This document shows, piece by piece, positions 31,319 through 43,391 of a DNA stretch of 64,000 bases. The DNA is from Angiostrongylus vasorum (lineage: Eukaryota > Nematoda > Chromadorea > Rhabditida > Metastrongylidae), in NCBI GenBank assembly GCA_018806985.1, contig JADANN010000033.1, positions 124,001-188,000 of the forward strand. Direction: 5' to 3'. The stretch's first letter is position 1, and each line of letters starts with the position of its first letter. Made by a program: the position numbers and the translations under genes. The notes beneath the pieces were generated by a model. That model saw only the letters and a program-made list of their open reading frames with translations. It did no database searches and had not been told where the DNA came from.

Positions 31319-31795
31319 CTAATGACGTTCGCATGAAAAACGAACAAAACATCGAACTAGCCAAGTATATATAAGCATATTTGAGTAAATGTGACACCGA
31401 AATGCTAGGAAAGATAGACGAAAACAACTGAGGTCGAGGATCGGACAGAAGGGAAATAAAGCGTCATGTCGCCGCGTTGCGGAGGATGTGTGTCGCTCGC
31501 GGCTGAGCATGGACGGAGAGCGTTCTGTTCTGTGCTGATGAGTGGGAAATAAACCGACTCTAGCCTCTGATTGCCAATTAGAGAACGAAAATACGAGAGA
31601 TACGATGAGGAATATAGAAGGCAGGCGAAGATCGAAGACGTCAATAACTTTCCTAGAATGGAAAAACATCGGATCGATTCGTATCCTGTCTTCGTGGAGT
31701 TTAGAAACATCGTTCTTTTTTGGAAATAGTGCAAAACCGCCTTCGCTTTGCGTTATATTAGGTGTGTAATGAAGATTTCGCCGAAAATAATCCAA
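31319..31795 (-). other. Overlapping open frames, coding status unclear
   Basis: Two minus-strand frames stay open together over about 330 bp (31319-31795 and 31405-31734), and a plus-strand frame of 75 codons overlaps them. One minus frame contains a hydrophobic run (LLTSSIFACLLYSSSYLSYF) that could be a signal anchor after a CATTCTAG acceptor near 31655. GC content is higher than in the flanks. No family is recognised and no donor chain was found. Confidence 0.2.
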
Positions 31796-31869
31796 TAGGG
31801 GGACGTTTCCAAGGCTCTCACAAGACCCTATTTCGATCGCGGCAAATTTAACGCAAAACTTTAAAGGTT

Positions 31870-32130
31870 TACAACTATTATTTTATTACATAGTCCAAAA
31901 TCACATGTATCAAACTCTGCCGATCCAGGCACCTCTTGCATTCGATTCGCTTCCTCGCGTGCCCTATATAACATCTCCGAACTTTCTGCGCATGGCTTCG
32001 GCTGCTGCTTGAGAATTTTTTCGTCTTCGACATGAATGTCGTTGAGTGCTGGTCGAGTGGATGCTCCTTGAAATCCTGAGTTAACCGTGCTAAGCTGTTT
32101 TCACATAGAATAGAGGGACATTAACATCAA
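31870..32130 (-). mobile_element. SINE family B copy, minus orientation
   Basis: CCGATCCAGGCACCTCTTGC, TTCGATTCGCTTCCTCGCG, GGCTTCGGCTGCTGCTTGAG and GTCGTTGAGTGCTGGTCGAG match the copies at 16.9 and 36.2 kb. Confidence 0.65.
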
Positions 32131-33439
32131 ATTTGAAAAAAAATTCCAGTCTGACACAGAGAAAAAGATGGCTATGCATTAGATGTCTCCGTAATACTAT
32201 AACATCTGGGTTTGGACACTCGTACGTTATCACCACAGGGAGTCATTGACCCTGGTAAATGGGTCGCAGCGTTTGCTGCTTTGCGACTACTAAGATCCTT
32301 CCAAGACCCCTGTTACGATTACCGTGATTACACCGAATAGATTCATTGACCGACCAAGAAAGATAAGATAGGAAAATTTCCTAACAGTGTACTGCAGATA
32401 CTATTTCAGCAATATAAGTCGGATTATAAACATGGACTTCACACTATGCACTTACCCTTCCTGAACTTGACCAGTCTTATGAAATCTGATGAGAACTGCT
32501 AGTGAACGAATTGTCTTCATAACAGCGAATGATGTCTGGCAAATTTTGCTGCAGAGTGAGATCATCTACTTCATAAACAAATTTCTATTACGTATTGGAT
32601 TCGACAAGCTGATTCCACATTCCCCCTCTAGTGAGATTAAGGTGACACATCCTAACAGTACTGAAATTGAAAGTCCTCTTAACACTATAGGACAGTTAAA
32701 AGGGCGATGGGACTTAAGCCTGACATTAAACATGAAACTACACCCTAAAACCTCTTCTTCTTGAAAAAAACCTTAAAGTTGGTAAGATGCCAGTTTCATG
32801 ATAGGCGATGGAATCAATGATAGACAGTAGAAGCTTCTGAGTTTGAAATGATCATCAAAATTTCCAAGTCATCGCATTGTGAACATATCCTATGAGTAAT
32901 TTTTCTTCACGAATATTCAGCACGGCCTTCGTTTGCGCTAAAAAAATCTATCAATTTTAGATTATTTGTAGCTCATGCAGTCCTGTGAATAGTTTGATGG
33001 CTCGAGGAACACCAGTGAAACCTCCATTCGTCGTTGTTTCCAAGCAGAGCTGAGAAGTGATTTCCCGGGCTTCTCAAGGGGGACGAGAAGCGCCACCTTT
33101 TTGGCAGTGTGCCCTTTTATCACATTTCCACCGATATGGAACTCGCAGACAACGCATCGGGCCCTATCGCAGCAGCTGGATATGCTAAGGCGATTTTTGG
33201 GTTCTCCAAGAAGAAACGACCTGGTTATTTTTGGAGTCGATCGTGTATAGCCTCCCATGCACTTTGCAGCCATTTTGTTTTTCGCTAAACCAACGTGCAG
33301 AATGCAATCCACAACAGTAAATATGATCATCCCTGTCAGTATCTATCTGAATATACAGTAATACATGCAATATACGGCATTAATATAATACACTATTTTC
33401 ATTATCTCGGGAGACTCTAACGTGAGAGAGACACAGTAC

Positions 33440-33715
33440 ATATCCTTGTAAATTCTTTCTAAATGGTCTTCAACAATACGTGGAAGACTCATAGAAAATG
33501 GCAAGTATCTGAAGAATTTGTTTTCAGTGAGGTTGAAATCTAGGTGTTGGGGGCTTTTGTTGAGGTTATGGGAGTATTTAGATGACTAGATTGCAATCAA
33601 CGTGACCTTTCCAGGCTATGAAGAAAGCGAAATCCGCCAGAAGGTTAGCTATCGTGAAGTTAACAATCCAGTAAGAAAATCCTGTCTGCTCATCAAGTAA
33701 ACAGTGAATTATATG
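33440..33715 (+). mobile_element. PLE 3' non-coding region, solo copy
   Basis: ACGTGGAAGACTCATAGAAA, GGTTATGGGAGTATTTAGAT and TCAACGTGACCTTTCCAGG match the sequence between the GIY-YIG frame and hammerhead at 22.95-23.10 kb. A decayed hammerhead core and CTCATCAAG follow. No GIY-YIG coding remains. Confidence 0.6.
33611..33651 (+). ncRNA. Hammerhead-like motif, copy 8 (degenerate)
   Basis: CAGGCUAUGAAGA (one insertion or change in the core), AAGCGAAAUCCGCC, then AGAAGGUUAGCUAU in place of GAAACGUCAGC. Probably inactive. Confidence 0.4.
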
Positions 33716-33814
33716 GTAATCACTGTTAACACCTTAGTTACCACAGATGTATTGTCATGTGTACTCACGGCTAATTAGATCGAAATCCCTCACATGAAGG
33801 AAATCCATCAAACA

Positions 33815-34112
33815 AAAAACATAAAGCATCCGCTGTTGATCAACAGCGTAGAGATGCACTATGAATTCGACTCCATTCGTAGAATTGAAGAGCTGATTGA
33901 TTGGACATTTGTCTTCTACCATGACATGCAGGTATTTAAAAAAAGGATGAAGGCAGCGGTGCTATAGTAGTAAACAGGCTTGGTATTAGTTTGCTGACTC
34001 CAGTGAGAAGGAAGGCTTAGATGGCTTTGCTCTCCGGGTAGAGAGGAATCGAACCAATGACCCTGTATGTATTCCAAAGCACCTCTATACATTGCGCTTA
34101 AATAGTAAAAAG
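33815..34112 (-). mobile_element. SINE family A copy, minus orientation
   Basis: Tail CATAAAGCATCCGCTGTTGA, CACTATGAATTCGACTCC; body CTCCAGTGAGAAGGAAGGC; reverse head GGAATCGAACCAATG and CACCTCTATACATTGCGC. Confidence 0.6.
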
Positions 34113-34889
34113 GAAAGAGAGCAGTCCTCTTTTTAAAAAAATATAACAACCATTATGAGCCTCGTTGTTGTTATGCAGACAGCCGGGCGTTATCGATCTG
34201 TTCGTCTACTAAATGAGTTTCGAAAACGAAAAGGTTTTTCCTTTTAGTAGATTCCATATAACTCAGGAAGGATACGGCATGAAAAAAAATATGTAGAGAA
34301 AAACGAAGGGGGGAAACGGTAAAAAGTGGGTCCAGGATAGCGAGACTGACGACGGAAGGAAATGAAAACTGGAGTTTTTGGTAACGCTGCCAAAGTTCCG
34401 GTTCGATGTCTACGCCGATCTAACTGCGTAGATCTCTGGCAAATATTATTTTAGATGTGTGGTGAGTAAATCATAGGGAATCGGAGAGTGAACGGTCGAT
34501 GTAGTGATGTGTTCGCTGTTTTATGTGGGAAAGTGGATGGAGCGATGCAATCGACTGCGAACCGAACAAAAATGGACAACAACAAAGTAGGACAAGTAGG
34601 AAAAACTGCAGAAGTAGAAGAAAGCAATTTCATTATGGACGGATGAAAACGTCGGAAGAAAAGAGAAAAGACAGGAGATGAAAAGAAAACGACAAGAAGA
34701 CAGTGAATCAACGATCAGCAAGAAGCGATGACGAATCGGCGCCAGTCCGCATGAACAAATGACAAACAGCGCTCCACGTCCAGAAAGAACATCGAGCAAA
34801 AGAAATTTCCACTATCTCTGAAACATTTTAAAAAAAAGTTCCCAGATTCATTTTTTCGAGGGTATATGAGTAACAGGGTTAGAAGTTCG

Positions 34890-35172
34890 AAGTACAAAGC
34901 TTACGACGTCAATCAATCCCATATGGATTGTGTCATGCATTCCACTCCATTAATAGTATTTCAGAAGTGCATGAATGCATATCTGGCCTCTACAATGACT
35001 TGTGGCAGTTTATCGATGCATCAAGTCACTAATTCTATCTTATACTGGAGGTTTGGTATCAATCTGCCAACTCCTGTAGTTGGATAAGAGCAATGCGCGA
35101 GATCGAACCCGCAACCGACTCAGTGTGTATTGCAGGGCACCTCTAACTACTGGGCTACACGTACCCTAAGAG
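34890..35172 (-). mobile_element. SINE family A copy, minus orientation
   Basis: Tail AAAGCTTACGACGTCAATCA, body ATCTGGCCTCTACAATGACT, reverse head GATCGAACCCGCAACC and CACCTCTAACTACTGGGC. Confidence 0.7.
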
Positions 35173-35916
35173 ATAAATAAAGTTACTAGGCTACAGATAT
35201 TTCATAGAACTGAGAGAAGAGTAAAGATATAGTGAAGTCTTTCTGTGAATAGAAAAGGAAAAATAGTCAGTTAATAAGTGCCTTATCTTAACAACATACT
35301 TAGTTTAACACAGCGGCAAACAACAAAATCATCACCAACGAATGGAATTTCACATACGACATGGAAGAAAACAACATAGAAAAACAAATGGAATGATTGT
35401 AATCAACGGAAGCAGGGATAAGTTGAGTTGTTATGTATCGCTGACAGAGATAAAAAGCCAAAAAAAATTTTTTGTGATATAGAAACAGAAAGTGGAGGAA
35501 GATGAAAAGAGAAGGACAAAAAAGAAAGAAGAAAAGAGAAGAACACAAGTTGCATTCGTGTTCATTCATTGAATAACCAACTAACCTGTTAACAGAACAG
35601 CTTATCAGCCAAGCAACACGTATTTAATTCCTTTGTAGGAAAAATCCTCTTATTCTGAAGAAATGCAAAATTTCCACCCTAATCATCAAATCGATCCCAG
35701 TTTTCCAAACAAATTACCTTTCTATCATAGGGGTTACAAGTTCCAGTAACTTTACATGAAAAGGATCCTAATCTGTAGTAGAATAGAATGCTTTTCACTC
35801 AGTATCTATGAAAACCAGAATGGGAAACATCTATGCGAGCAAGTTTTCATTTCTTCGCGAAACTTCCCACTTCTGCAAAGTATAGACGTTTTTTTGCTGC
35901 TTTAAATCATTTCCAG

Positions 35917-35996
35917 AGAAAAAATGACTGAAGAGAGAGAAAGAGGAAGAATGAATTTGGAACATCGAGAGTATGAGGCTTTCGGTTCACTAGAAG
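35917..35996 (+). CDS. Candidate first exon, unknown protein
   Basis: An acceptor (AATCATTTCCAG, ending 35916) is followed eight bases later by an ATG (35924). The frame MTEERERGRMNLEHREYEAF.. runs 24 codons to GAAG/GTGTTT. The layout resembles a trans-spliced first exon of a charged protein. No downstream exon was found and chance is a fair alternative. Confidence 0.2.
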
Positions 35997-36159
35997 GTGT
36001 TTGATGGCGTGTGGACTTTTTGAGAACTATTGATTCAAAAGAAGCCTGCACAGCAACATCGTTCACCAGTTATTGAGCAAAAAGTTCTTCTTCTTTGTAG
36101 TTCACAAGTTTTCCCTAAAATCAAAAAACTATCGTTATTATCTAGTTATTTAATCATTT

Positions 36160-36540
36160 TATTTTATTCATAACATGGCCCGTCTTCACATCTACAGTGG
36201 GGATCCGAGCACTTCTTTCATTCAATTAGTATTCTACCATCTACCGTTCACGAAAGTCTCAGATTTTTGAGTATGGATTCGGCTGCTGCTTGACGAATTT
36301 TGGCCTTCTTCATTAGTGGCCTTGAATACTGGTCAAATTGCTTCCTTCTGGAATTCTGGGATAGTCGTACTAGGACGCCTCCACATTTCACGACAAACGG
36401 TCGCTGGTCTATCTTGCGTTTTTCCCAAACAATTCCAGTACCGGTTTGCCGATCCCGGAGGGGATGCGAGGTTTGTTCGGCGTGGAACGGTTTCGAACTA
36501 GTATGGGCATATTGCGGGTATTGCATGACATCTCTACCGT
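36160..36540 (-). mobile_element. SINE family B / A composite, minus orientation
   Basis: Family B tail and body inverted (GGGGATCCGAGCACTTC, TCGGCTGCTGCTTGACGAA, GTGGCCTTGAATACTGGTC), continuing into CCAGTACCGGTTTGCCGATC .. ATGCGAGGTTTG. The reading frames here (for example 36300-36617) are repeat-derived. Confidence 0.65.
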
Positions 36541-37183
36541 ATGCGCTTCAATCACTCCTACAAAGCTTTTGTTTAATAAAATTTTATCACTTTAACTCTT
36601 CGAATAAAGTTACGTAGTACGTCGATGAGGTCCTTAAGCATTCCATTAATTACTATTTTATCGTGAAGAAAAAAAGTGGTATAGACAAGAAAACAGTGTG
36701 TAGTGACTGAGGTTAAACTACTTAGATCAAAGTGGACGTTCGACCGCAACAATCTATGAAATAGCAGTTTCGAAGTGCTCTTCCATTACTAATTAGCCTT
36801 TCCTCGTGATTAATTAGTTCAGTAGGACTATTCCAAAGCCAAATCATGATTGGCTCTATTGCTAACTTTATTATTTATATTGTTTTTTCCATTACTTTCC
36901 CTCTTAAAACCTTTATGATACTACCACGGAAGTTAGTGAACAACGGAATGAACTGGCTCTTAGATGGCAACAACTTTTCGTTCGACTATAGACAAATTGC
37001 CAAGTTTTTTTCAAATTAAGCTGGTCTTCTAATTTTTTTCTTTTAAAAGTATGGAAGAAGTAGTTCCTAATCAAGAACGATGACGTTGTCGTAGAGTTTT
37101 TTGTCCATTAATAATGTCATGAAATCCTAAACAGGTTTTGTTCCCAATAGAGATACGAATCTAAGAAGCTGTAAAAGATTTTT

Positions 37184-37348
37184 TGGAGGAGTTGTGTAGC
37201 ACAGTGGTTAGAGGTGCTCCGCAGTACACATATGGTCTTTGGTTTGATCCTCGCAACGGGCAAACGAAGCCTCCTACCCTCCCAAAGTCAGTAAATAGAT
37301 GAAAAACTAGTCTGGGAGGACGAAAACACTGATTTGAATGGAGCAAGA
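37184..37348 (+). mobile_element. SINE family A head copy
   Basis: GAGGAGTTGTGTAGCACAGT head with B box GGTTTGATCCTCGC, body GTCAGTAAATAGATGAAAAA and GTCTGGGAGGACG. The tail is missing. Confidence 0.6.
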
Positions 37349-37756
37349 TGAGGCTTAATTGTCCGCTCACAATTACGACCGTTCTTACTTATTTATTAGA
37401 ACATTTGATGAGTAAACATCATCTTTTCCTTGAGAGCTTCGTTTTCATTCCACTGGTTATTTCCTAATCGACTAACGTTATTCCCCCTGGATTCTTGAGA
37501 TGGCGATCTCAGGAATCTCCTAAGTCTTCACTACCTGCATTTGAACGCCAGTTGTTTATAGAAATGAGATTTTCCACCTTGTGGCGAAAGTAACAGTGGT
37601 AACTTGTGCCATTCTTTTACTCCTAGCAAGCCTTCCAGATGAAAACGTTGAAGTTGTTATAAGTTTAAGAGAAGCCGTCTTCTGCTGGAGCTACCAACTT
37701 CACCGTATAAAAAGGGTGTCGAAGTCTGAGTCCTTGTTCAGAAAGAAATCGTTCAT

Positions 37757-38005
37757 TTGAGGGAAAAAATATCGCAAATTACTGGTAGAATTGGGAACGA
37801 CCGCTGTAATGTGACTGACAACACTTACGTAGAAAGACCTGAAGAATGCAATGTAAGTCATTTATGCTTTAAGCAAAGAGCAAAATCCGGATATACTACC
37901 CCTTTAGGAAATGTGTCGGGTTGCAGTAATGACATTGACTTAACGAAATGTGACAAGCATCCTAACTCTCACAAGTCGAAAGTATTCTGCTGGTACATCT
38001 TGTAA
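37757..38005 (+). CDS. Cys-rich, glycosylation-site-rich frame, unknown
   Basis: A plus-strand frame of 82 codons includes six Cys in the pattern RCNVTD .. EECNVSHLCF .. SGCSND .. TKCDK .. VFCWY, and three N-X-S/T sequons (NVT, NVS, NVS). This composition is typical of a small extracellular domain, but no family is recognised. A strong donor sequence (TGCAAT/GTAAGT, 37853) interrupts it, so a real exon may end there. No signal peptide is visible. The frame ends 130 bp before a hammerhead-bearing repeat unit. Confidence 0.25.
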   Translation: MREKISQITGRIGNDRCNVTDNTYVERPEECNVSHLCFKQRAKSGYTTPLGNVSGCSNDIDLTKCDKHPNSHKSKVFCWYIL

Positions 38006-38009
38006 CAGT

Positions 38010-38235
38010 TCCCAGGATCGACTTTCTATTAACCTCAGCATTGGGTTATAAAATCGTCGTTTTCTTTCTCAGCAAACGCGAGGTTTTTTAAATAGCATAC
38101 GTTTACTTCCACACAGTAACACACAACACAACCGTAGCTGACGTTTCGGCAGAATCCCCTTCTTCAGAGCCGATTTTCTTGCCTTCCACTGAGGAAGAGC
38201 CACTGATCAGCGTCGCATATGGTTGACGTCTTAAC
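38010..38235 (-). mobile_element. Solo PLE terminal-repeat-like unit
   Basis: Bounded at low coordinates by CCCAGGATCGACTTTCTATT, then AACGCGAGGTTTTTT, ACACACAACACAACCGTAG, and the hammerhead-like motif. It shares layout with the 5.2-kb unit. Confidence 0.5.
38134..38173 (-). ncRNA. Hammerhead-like motif, copy 9
   Basis: Minus strand: GGCU, CUGAAGA (full core), AGGGGAUUCUGCC (stem II weaker), GAAAC, GUC, AGCU. Stem I GGCU/AGCU pairs with one G-U. The core is complete. Confidence 0.6.
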
Positions 38236-38857
38236 TATCTTTTAATCTTCTTCGAAGCAAAAATCGAATCGAAATAATGATAAAATCATCTTTCCCTTGG
38301 GCTACTACGCTTTGCAGTTTAGTTCCTGGTATTAGATTCTGGCATGTTCAAGTGACTCAGTGTAATAATGTGCTATTATCCGACGAATAACGAGTACTTC
38401 GATGATTAGTCGATATAAATATACAACCTTCACGTGAATTTCTAAGGTATAAAGAAAAAGCTATAGACATTAGCCATGGCACAAATATAGTTCATTCAAA
38501 GTCTGAAGGGCATACTAAATCAACCATGATGCGACTTCTACTGAGACAACAAGGGCAATGTTTTTTGGTCCTGTTCAGACCCGATGATCGAGTATTCTAA
38601 CCGTTCCCACAATACTGAGCTTCACTGAGCATCATCATCACAATTCAGTTCGTTAAAGTTAAATATGTCTCCCTATCCAGTGATGGATCTGCGACGACCG
38701 TGGGGTGTTAACATGCTGTTCACGTAATATTAAACATCTACGAAAACCAGTTATGCACTTACTTTCGAAAGTAGACGGTCTCTGGAGGTGGACTTCATGT
38801 CTCTGCCGCTCCGGACTGACTTCTACCTGCCGTATATACGGATATTCAATCAACAGA

Positions 38858-39152
38858 TAAAGATAATAAAGGATAAAACTCTCGGCATTGGTCAATTCCT
38901 GAGGGATGCGTCATGCATTCGACTTCATACCATCGTTTGGAGGTGATTGAATGCATATCTGGCCTTTACAATGACTCGCGGTGGCCTACCGATGTATAAA
39001 GCAAGTGTTGCTATCCTCCCAGACAAGCCTGGTACCAATTTGTCGACCCCGAAAGGGATGGAGTGCTTGGTGAGCCATGAGCGCTGGGATCGATTCCACC
39101 GTGTGCGTTACATGGCGCCTCCGACCACTAGCGCCACCGGCGCCCTTGTCAA
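38858..39152 (-). mobile_element. SINE family A copy, minus orientation, well preserved
   Basis: Tail GATAATAAAGGATAAAACTC TCGGCATTGG, body GACTCGCGGTGGCCTACCGA and CTGGTACCAATTTGTCGACC, reverse head CTCCGACCACTAGCGCCACC with B box GGGATCGATTCC. Confidence 0.8.
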
Positions 39153-39399
39153 CAAATACGCGTTTCTATATATGTGTTTATACGAATCGAATGCTACGCA
39201 TCGATTCAGCAAAGCGCCAACAAGCAAGAAAGTACGTTGTGAGGTCGTTCGGAGTTGTTTCCTATGAATAAGCTTCGTATCTAAGCTACCAGTACCCAAG
39301 CAGATTCCTTCCGTAAAAAAAACAATTAAAATAAACGATCTTGCAAAAATTGGTGGGAAAAAAACTTGGTCTGTCGAAGAGCTGGGAAGATAATCGGAT

Positions 39400-41070
39400 A
39401 TCCATTGTGATGTGCACAGACGAATGGAGTTTAGCTGGAGGTCCTGAGCCACTCTGTGATGTGAGGATTACGGACGAGCTGAATCTATTGCCTACTCATC
39501 TATTGCTTAGTCTTCTTATTTTTCCATTTTTGCTACTTGTTTTGGGAATTTGAGTGCAACAACACACATTTTGCATGTTTTAATAAGTTTTTAGCTATTT
39601 AATACCGAAGTGTAGGATTCGTAATGCAGCATTCTACGAACGAGACTCGCATTCGACTTATTGAGGAAACATGTAAATAGCGAGTGTTTTGCATCGGAGA
39701 CTCATGACTGACACGGAGATTATAGCCCAGCATAGTATTTATCGATGACAATCGGTTGTCCTTCACCGTATAAACTACCGGTCTTGTCGACGAAAAGTGA
39801 CTGAACTGTCACTCGCGACGACGAGTAGATGATGATTGTTGACGACGTCCTTGTCGATAACTATGGGACCTTATGTTACCTGTTACCGATCTGGTGGGGA
39901 CGCAATATGCAAGGCTATGATTCGGACGAAGATAGGCTTCATTTATCTTAAATGCCTAAAAATTAAGCCAAAATGTTATTGTAGGTTACACTAAGGGAGC
40001 CAGCAAAACTTAATTATCGCAACAATTTTCGTCATTCTAGAAGGAAACTAGTCATCAGGCGGCCGACATCCCTTAGACATCTAAAAATACCGTTACCGCG
40101 AAATCGGCTTAGTACGATTGCCAGGGGATTTTTTAAATAAAAAGAAACAAAATCTATCAGTAGTTGTGATATCAATGAGAAGTGAAGACGATAAATTGTT
40201 AAGTAGAAGTCAAACTCGTCCGCCTCTATGAGTAACTTTGTCACGGGAATAGCCCATCCTCTTAAGGTGTTATGTTTACAATATAGTGGTAGGCCATGCA
40301 TAAAACATGTATGAAGGTGCTTTTAAGATAAGTTTCAACGAAGGCTTAACTAAAGGAAAAAATTTAAGACGTGAGACGTTTACTAATGGTCGTAAGATTC
40401 AATAGAAGATTCCTCTTGCAATTGATGATCTTACACAGAAAAACAGGGAAGAACGAACTGCCAACGCTGAATTCTGTGGAATTCTAACGGTTTCCTATTG
40501 TATCTTAAGCACTACTGTGTGACTTTAAATGAAAGGACAAATGTCGATTGGTTTCAAATAGCTGCATACACATTTGATAGCTACCGTACACCATTCAGAA
40601 ATGAAGGGACAACTTTAGAAAGCCGTAATGGTAATGCAGGAATTGAAATAGAAAAAATGAGACGTCGGCTACAAAATCGCCCGATGTTCTAAACGTCGGG
40701 AAAAAGCTAAATGGATTTCTCTGCGACGCGCTGTCTGCTCGAATGCGTCAGTTGCCAGAGGTGTTTTCTGGATATGTTTAAAATTAAACAACCCTGAAGC
40801 GCAAAAAATAGGAAGTACCAGCGGATGAGAACGGCTATTTTATACCTCGTAAAGATTTTCCCTGACACTCCTCGTTTTCAGTTACTTTATAATTATACTG
40901 CTCTCTCCATCTAATCGTCTATCGAAAAGTTAATCGGACTAGAGCATCGCACTAGTAGAGCTCAAAAAAGATCGATGCTGAAAAATGATACTTTGCCAAT
41001 CATCCTACGTCAAGGGAGTCAACAGAAAAGGAAAATAACGAAGAAACGATGAAACGATCCTTTGAAGTAG
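39400..41070. other. No recognised feature
   Basis: About 1.7 kb of unique-looking AT-rich sequence. Short open frames (for example 40498-40692 plus, 40032-40301 minus) lack splice context and family resemblance. Confidence 0.4.
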
Positions 41071-41073
41071 TGG

Positions 41074-41415
41074 TGGCGCATGTAGTGAAGTGGATAGAAG
41101 TGCACTGTAATACAGATCTGGTTGCTGGTTCGGTTATGCGTCCTGCGCTAACCGAGCTGTTTAACTCTCCAGGATTGGTAAATTGGCACCAGACTTGTCT
41201 TGGGGAAGGGAAAAAGTGAGCTTTTTTTCTGTGAAAAAAAGTGAAAAAATGAGTGAGTGAAAAAAGTGAGTGATACATCGGCAGGCCATTTCACGTCATC
41301 CTGTAGGACAACAATCATTCGACCATCTCTAAGGTGTCCCCGAATGGAGTTCAATGCATGGCGCTTCTCTAGAGGATTGGTTAAAGCCGAATGCTTCAAT
41401 GTCGCTGCATCACTT
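41074..41415 (+). mobile_element. SINE family A copy
   Basis: GGCGCATGTAGTGAAGTGGA head, GGTAAATTGGCACCAGACTT body, a GTGAAAAAA-rich insertion (41215-41275), then CATCGGCAGGCCATTTCACG, TGGAGTTCAATGCATGGCGC and AAGCCGAATGCTT. Confidence 0.65.
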
Positions 41416-41864
41416 TGCTGTAAATTAATGTTAAAATGCGATTAATAGAACCAGGTCATCAATAGCTTAGCTTCTTGTTGAGTGGCTTAGCTCGTTAGAA
41501 AACAAAATTTTGCAGCAACTTTTGAAATCTGGAGTTTAAGTAAAGTATTCTGAGAGTTTCCTTCACAGATACCTTACACCCAAATGCAACTATCCTCCTA
41601 ATATAAAGAGATAAAAGTTTTCCAAGATTTTCAGGAAGTTTCTATACATCAGTATCACTTCTACCAAAGGCAAGCAGAAGTTTTCCACTATGCAAGCAGT
41701 ATTTATTAGGCAGAGGATTTGGAGTTAGTTCAGTTCTGTTCAACTCCGTCATAAACAGTTTCAATGTGTCGTAGTCGTCGAAACTCTTCATAGCTTCAAT
41801 GATTTTTCCTAGTTATCAGATACGGAAAACGATGGCTTTTTTACTGATAGACTACGATAAAATA

Positions 41865-42015
41865 GAAGGGCAGAGCTATCAGCATTGATCAGTTCCTGAG
41901 GGATGCGCTGTACATTCGACTGGGAGGTTTGGTTAGCCTTGGGCGCGAGACCGAATCAACGACCTTGTGTACATTGCTGCGCAACTTTAAGCACTGCGCT
42001 AAACTCGCCCCATTG
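41865..42015 (-). mobile_element. SINE family A fragment with internal deletion, minus orientation
   Basis: Tail GGGCAGAGCTATCAGCATTG, GATGCGCTGTACATTCGACT joins directly to GGGAGGTTTGGTTAGCC and a reverse head TTAAGCACTGCGCTAAACTC. The body is lost. Confidence 0.65.
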
Positions 42016-42154
42016 ATGACAACAGTTCTGTAAATTCTGATAGACAAGCTTATAACTTTGCTAATGGAAATTTTTACTTTTCCGTTCCTTTGTGGGACAT
42101 TTACACTTCCACTTTTCTTTTCATGGAATCGATAGAATCACATGGAATAATGTT

Positions 42155-42415
42155 AACCTTTTACTTGCTGCCTATTACAATTTTTCACGGCAGGACACTA
42201 TGTGAAATATAACCACAATGGTGAGAGATATGTGCAAAACACCGGACCACAGTGTCTGCTGTGGGGAACGAACACGCTACTACCCTTTCCGGGGTCTAAC
42301 GCATTCACCGCCACACCATACGGGTGCCTCATTTCCTCTGTCCCCTCTGCTAGTTTTCTATCGATCATTGCCATCAGCAACCACCCGTGGAATGGGGTGG
42401 AATAGGAAACATGGA
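42155..42415. repeat. Family C element (single arm)
   Basis: CTTGCTGCCTATTACAATTTTTCACGGCAGG end, CCACAATGGTGAGAGATATG, CAGTGTCTGCTGTGGGGAA, CTACCCTTTCCGGGG, CCACACCATACGGGTG, GTTTTCTATCGATCATTGCC. The second arm is not present. Confidence 0.65.
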
Positions 42416-42809
42416 ATATATTAGAGCTGTCTTTTTGAGGAATTAGTGGCTCATGCAATGAATTCATGACTAATATGAATCTACAAACGAACAAAAGTGT
42501 TTGAAAAATTTCCGCCTTACCGGCCTCGCTAAGTGTTCCAGAAGGTACTTCGTTTTCCTTTTCACTTTAGTTGTTTAGTGAAGCAAAGGAATCGTAAAGA
42601 AATGCAGAAATATTTACAATAAAAAATATTACGGCAAATACGTGAAACGTCAAGAGAATGATAATCTACAGATAATAGTGGAGATGAATGTGTAATGAAG
42701 CAATCAACCCAAAAAAGAATGGGAGAAATATTATGTATAGCTCATTTCTCGCCATTGTGACCATAATATTCAGTTTTACACTTAATATTACATGGTTTTA
42801 TATCATTTC

Positions 42810-43106
42810 GTTGATAAAGGATAAAGGATAAAGCTCTCGGCGTTATCAATCCCTGAGGGATGCGCCATGCATTCGACTTCACTAGCCACCGTTTGAAGAT
42901 GATTGAATGCATATCTGGCCTTTACAATGACTCGCGGTGGTCTACCGATGTATCGAGCCAGTGCTGCTATCCTCCCAGACAACTCCGGTACACATTTGCT
43001 GATCCCGGATGGATGGAAAGCTTGGTGAGCCACGCGCGTGGGAATTGATCCCATATATGTATTGCGGGGCTCCTCCGACCACCGCGCCACACGCTCCGTT
43101 TACACT
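42810..43106 (-). mobile_element. SINE family A copy with heptamer tail
   Basis: The low end shows the tail repeat clearly: GATAAAGGATAAAGGATAAAG (TTTATCC units on the SINE strand). Body and reverse head (CTCCGACCACCGCGCCACAC) are complete. An (AT)n tract starts a few bases beyond the head. Confidence 0.8.
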
Positions 43107-43109
43107 TAT

Positions 43110-43220
<111 letters not shown>

Positions 43221-43391
43221 TACTACATCTTCACATTTGTCTTTATGAACACTTCACAACGCTGTGTGTTTGAATCGATCCTACTGAGACGTCTACATGG
43301 CAGGAAAGCAATAATATATGTCAATAATGTTGACTTTACTGCATATCGACCTGAAAAAGATCACTAACAATGTAAATAATTAGATGTGCAT

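Noticed and set aside
32962..33330. 122-codon minus-strand frame with Cys-rich part (..CCDRARCVVCEFH..) and an end resembling the RTE C-terminus (LEPSNYSQDC against [10 protein letters not shown])
   Set aside because: Resemblance to the RTE end is limited to about ten residues, and a second overlapping frame looks equally good. Possibly an old element remnant, but not supportable.
38773..38895. Minus-strand exon-like piece (VEVSPERQRHEVHLQRP with GTAAGT donor)
   Set aside because: The acceptor is poor and the segment lies at a SINE A edge; no partner exon or family.
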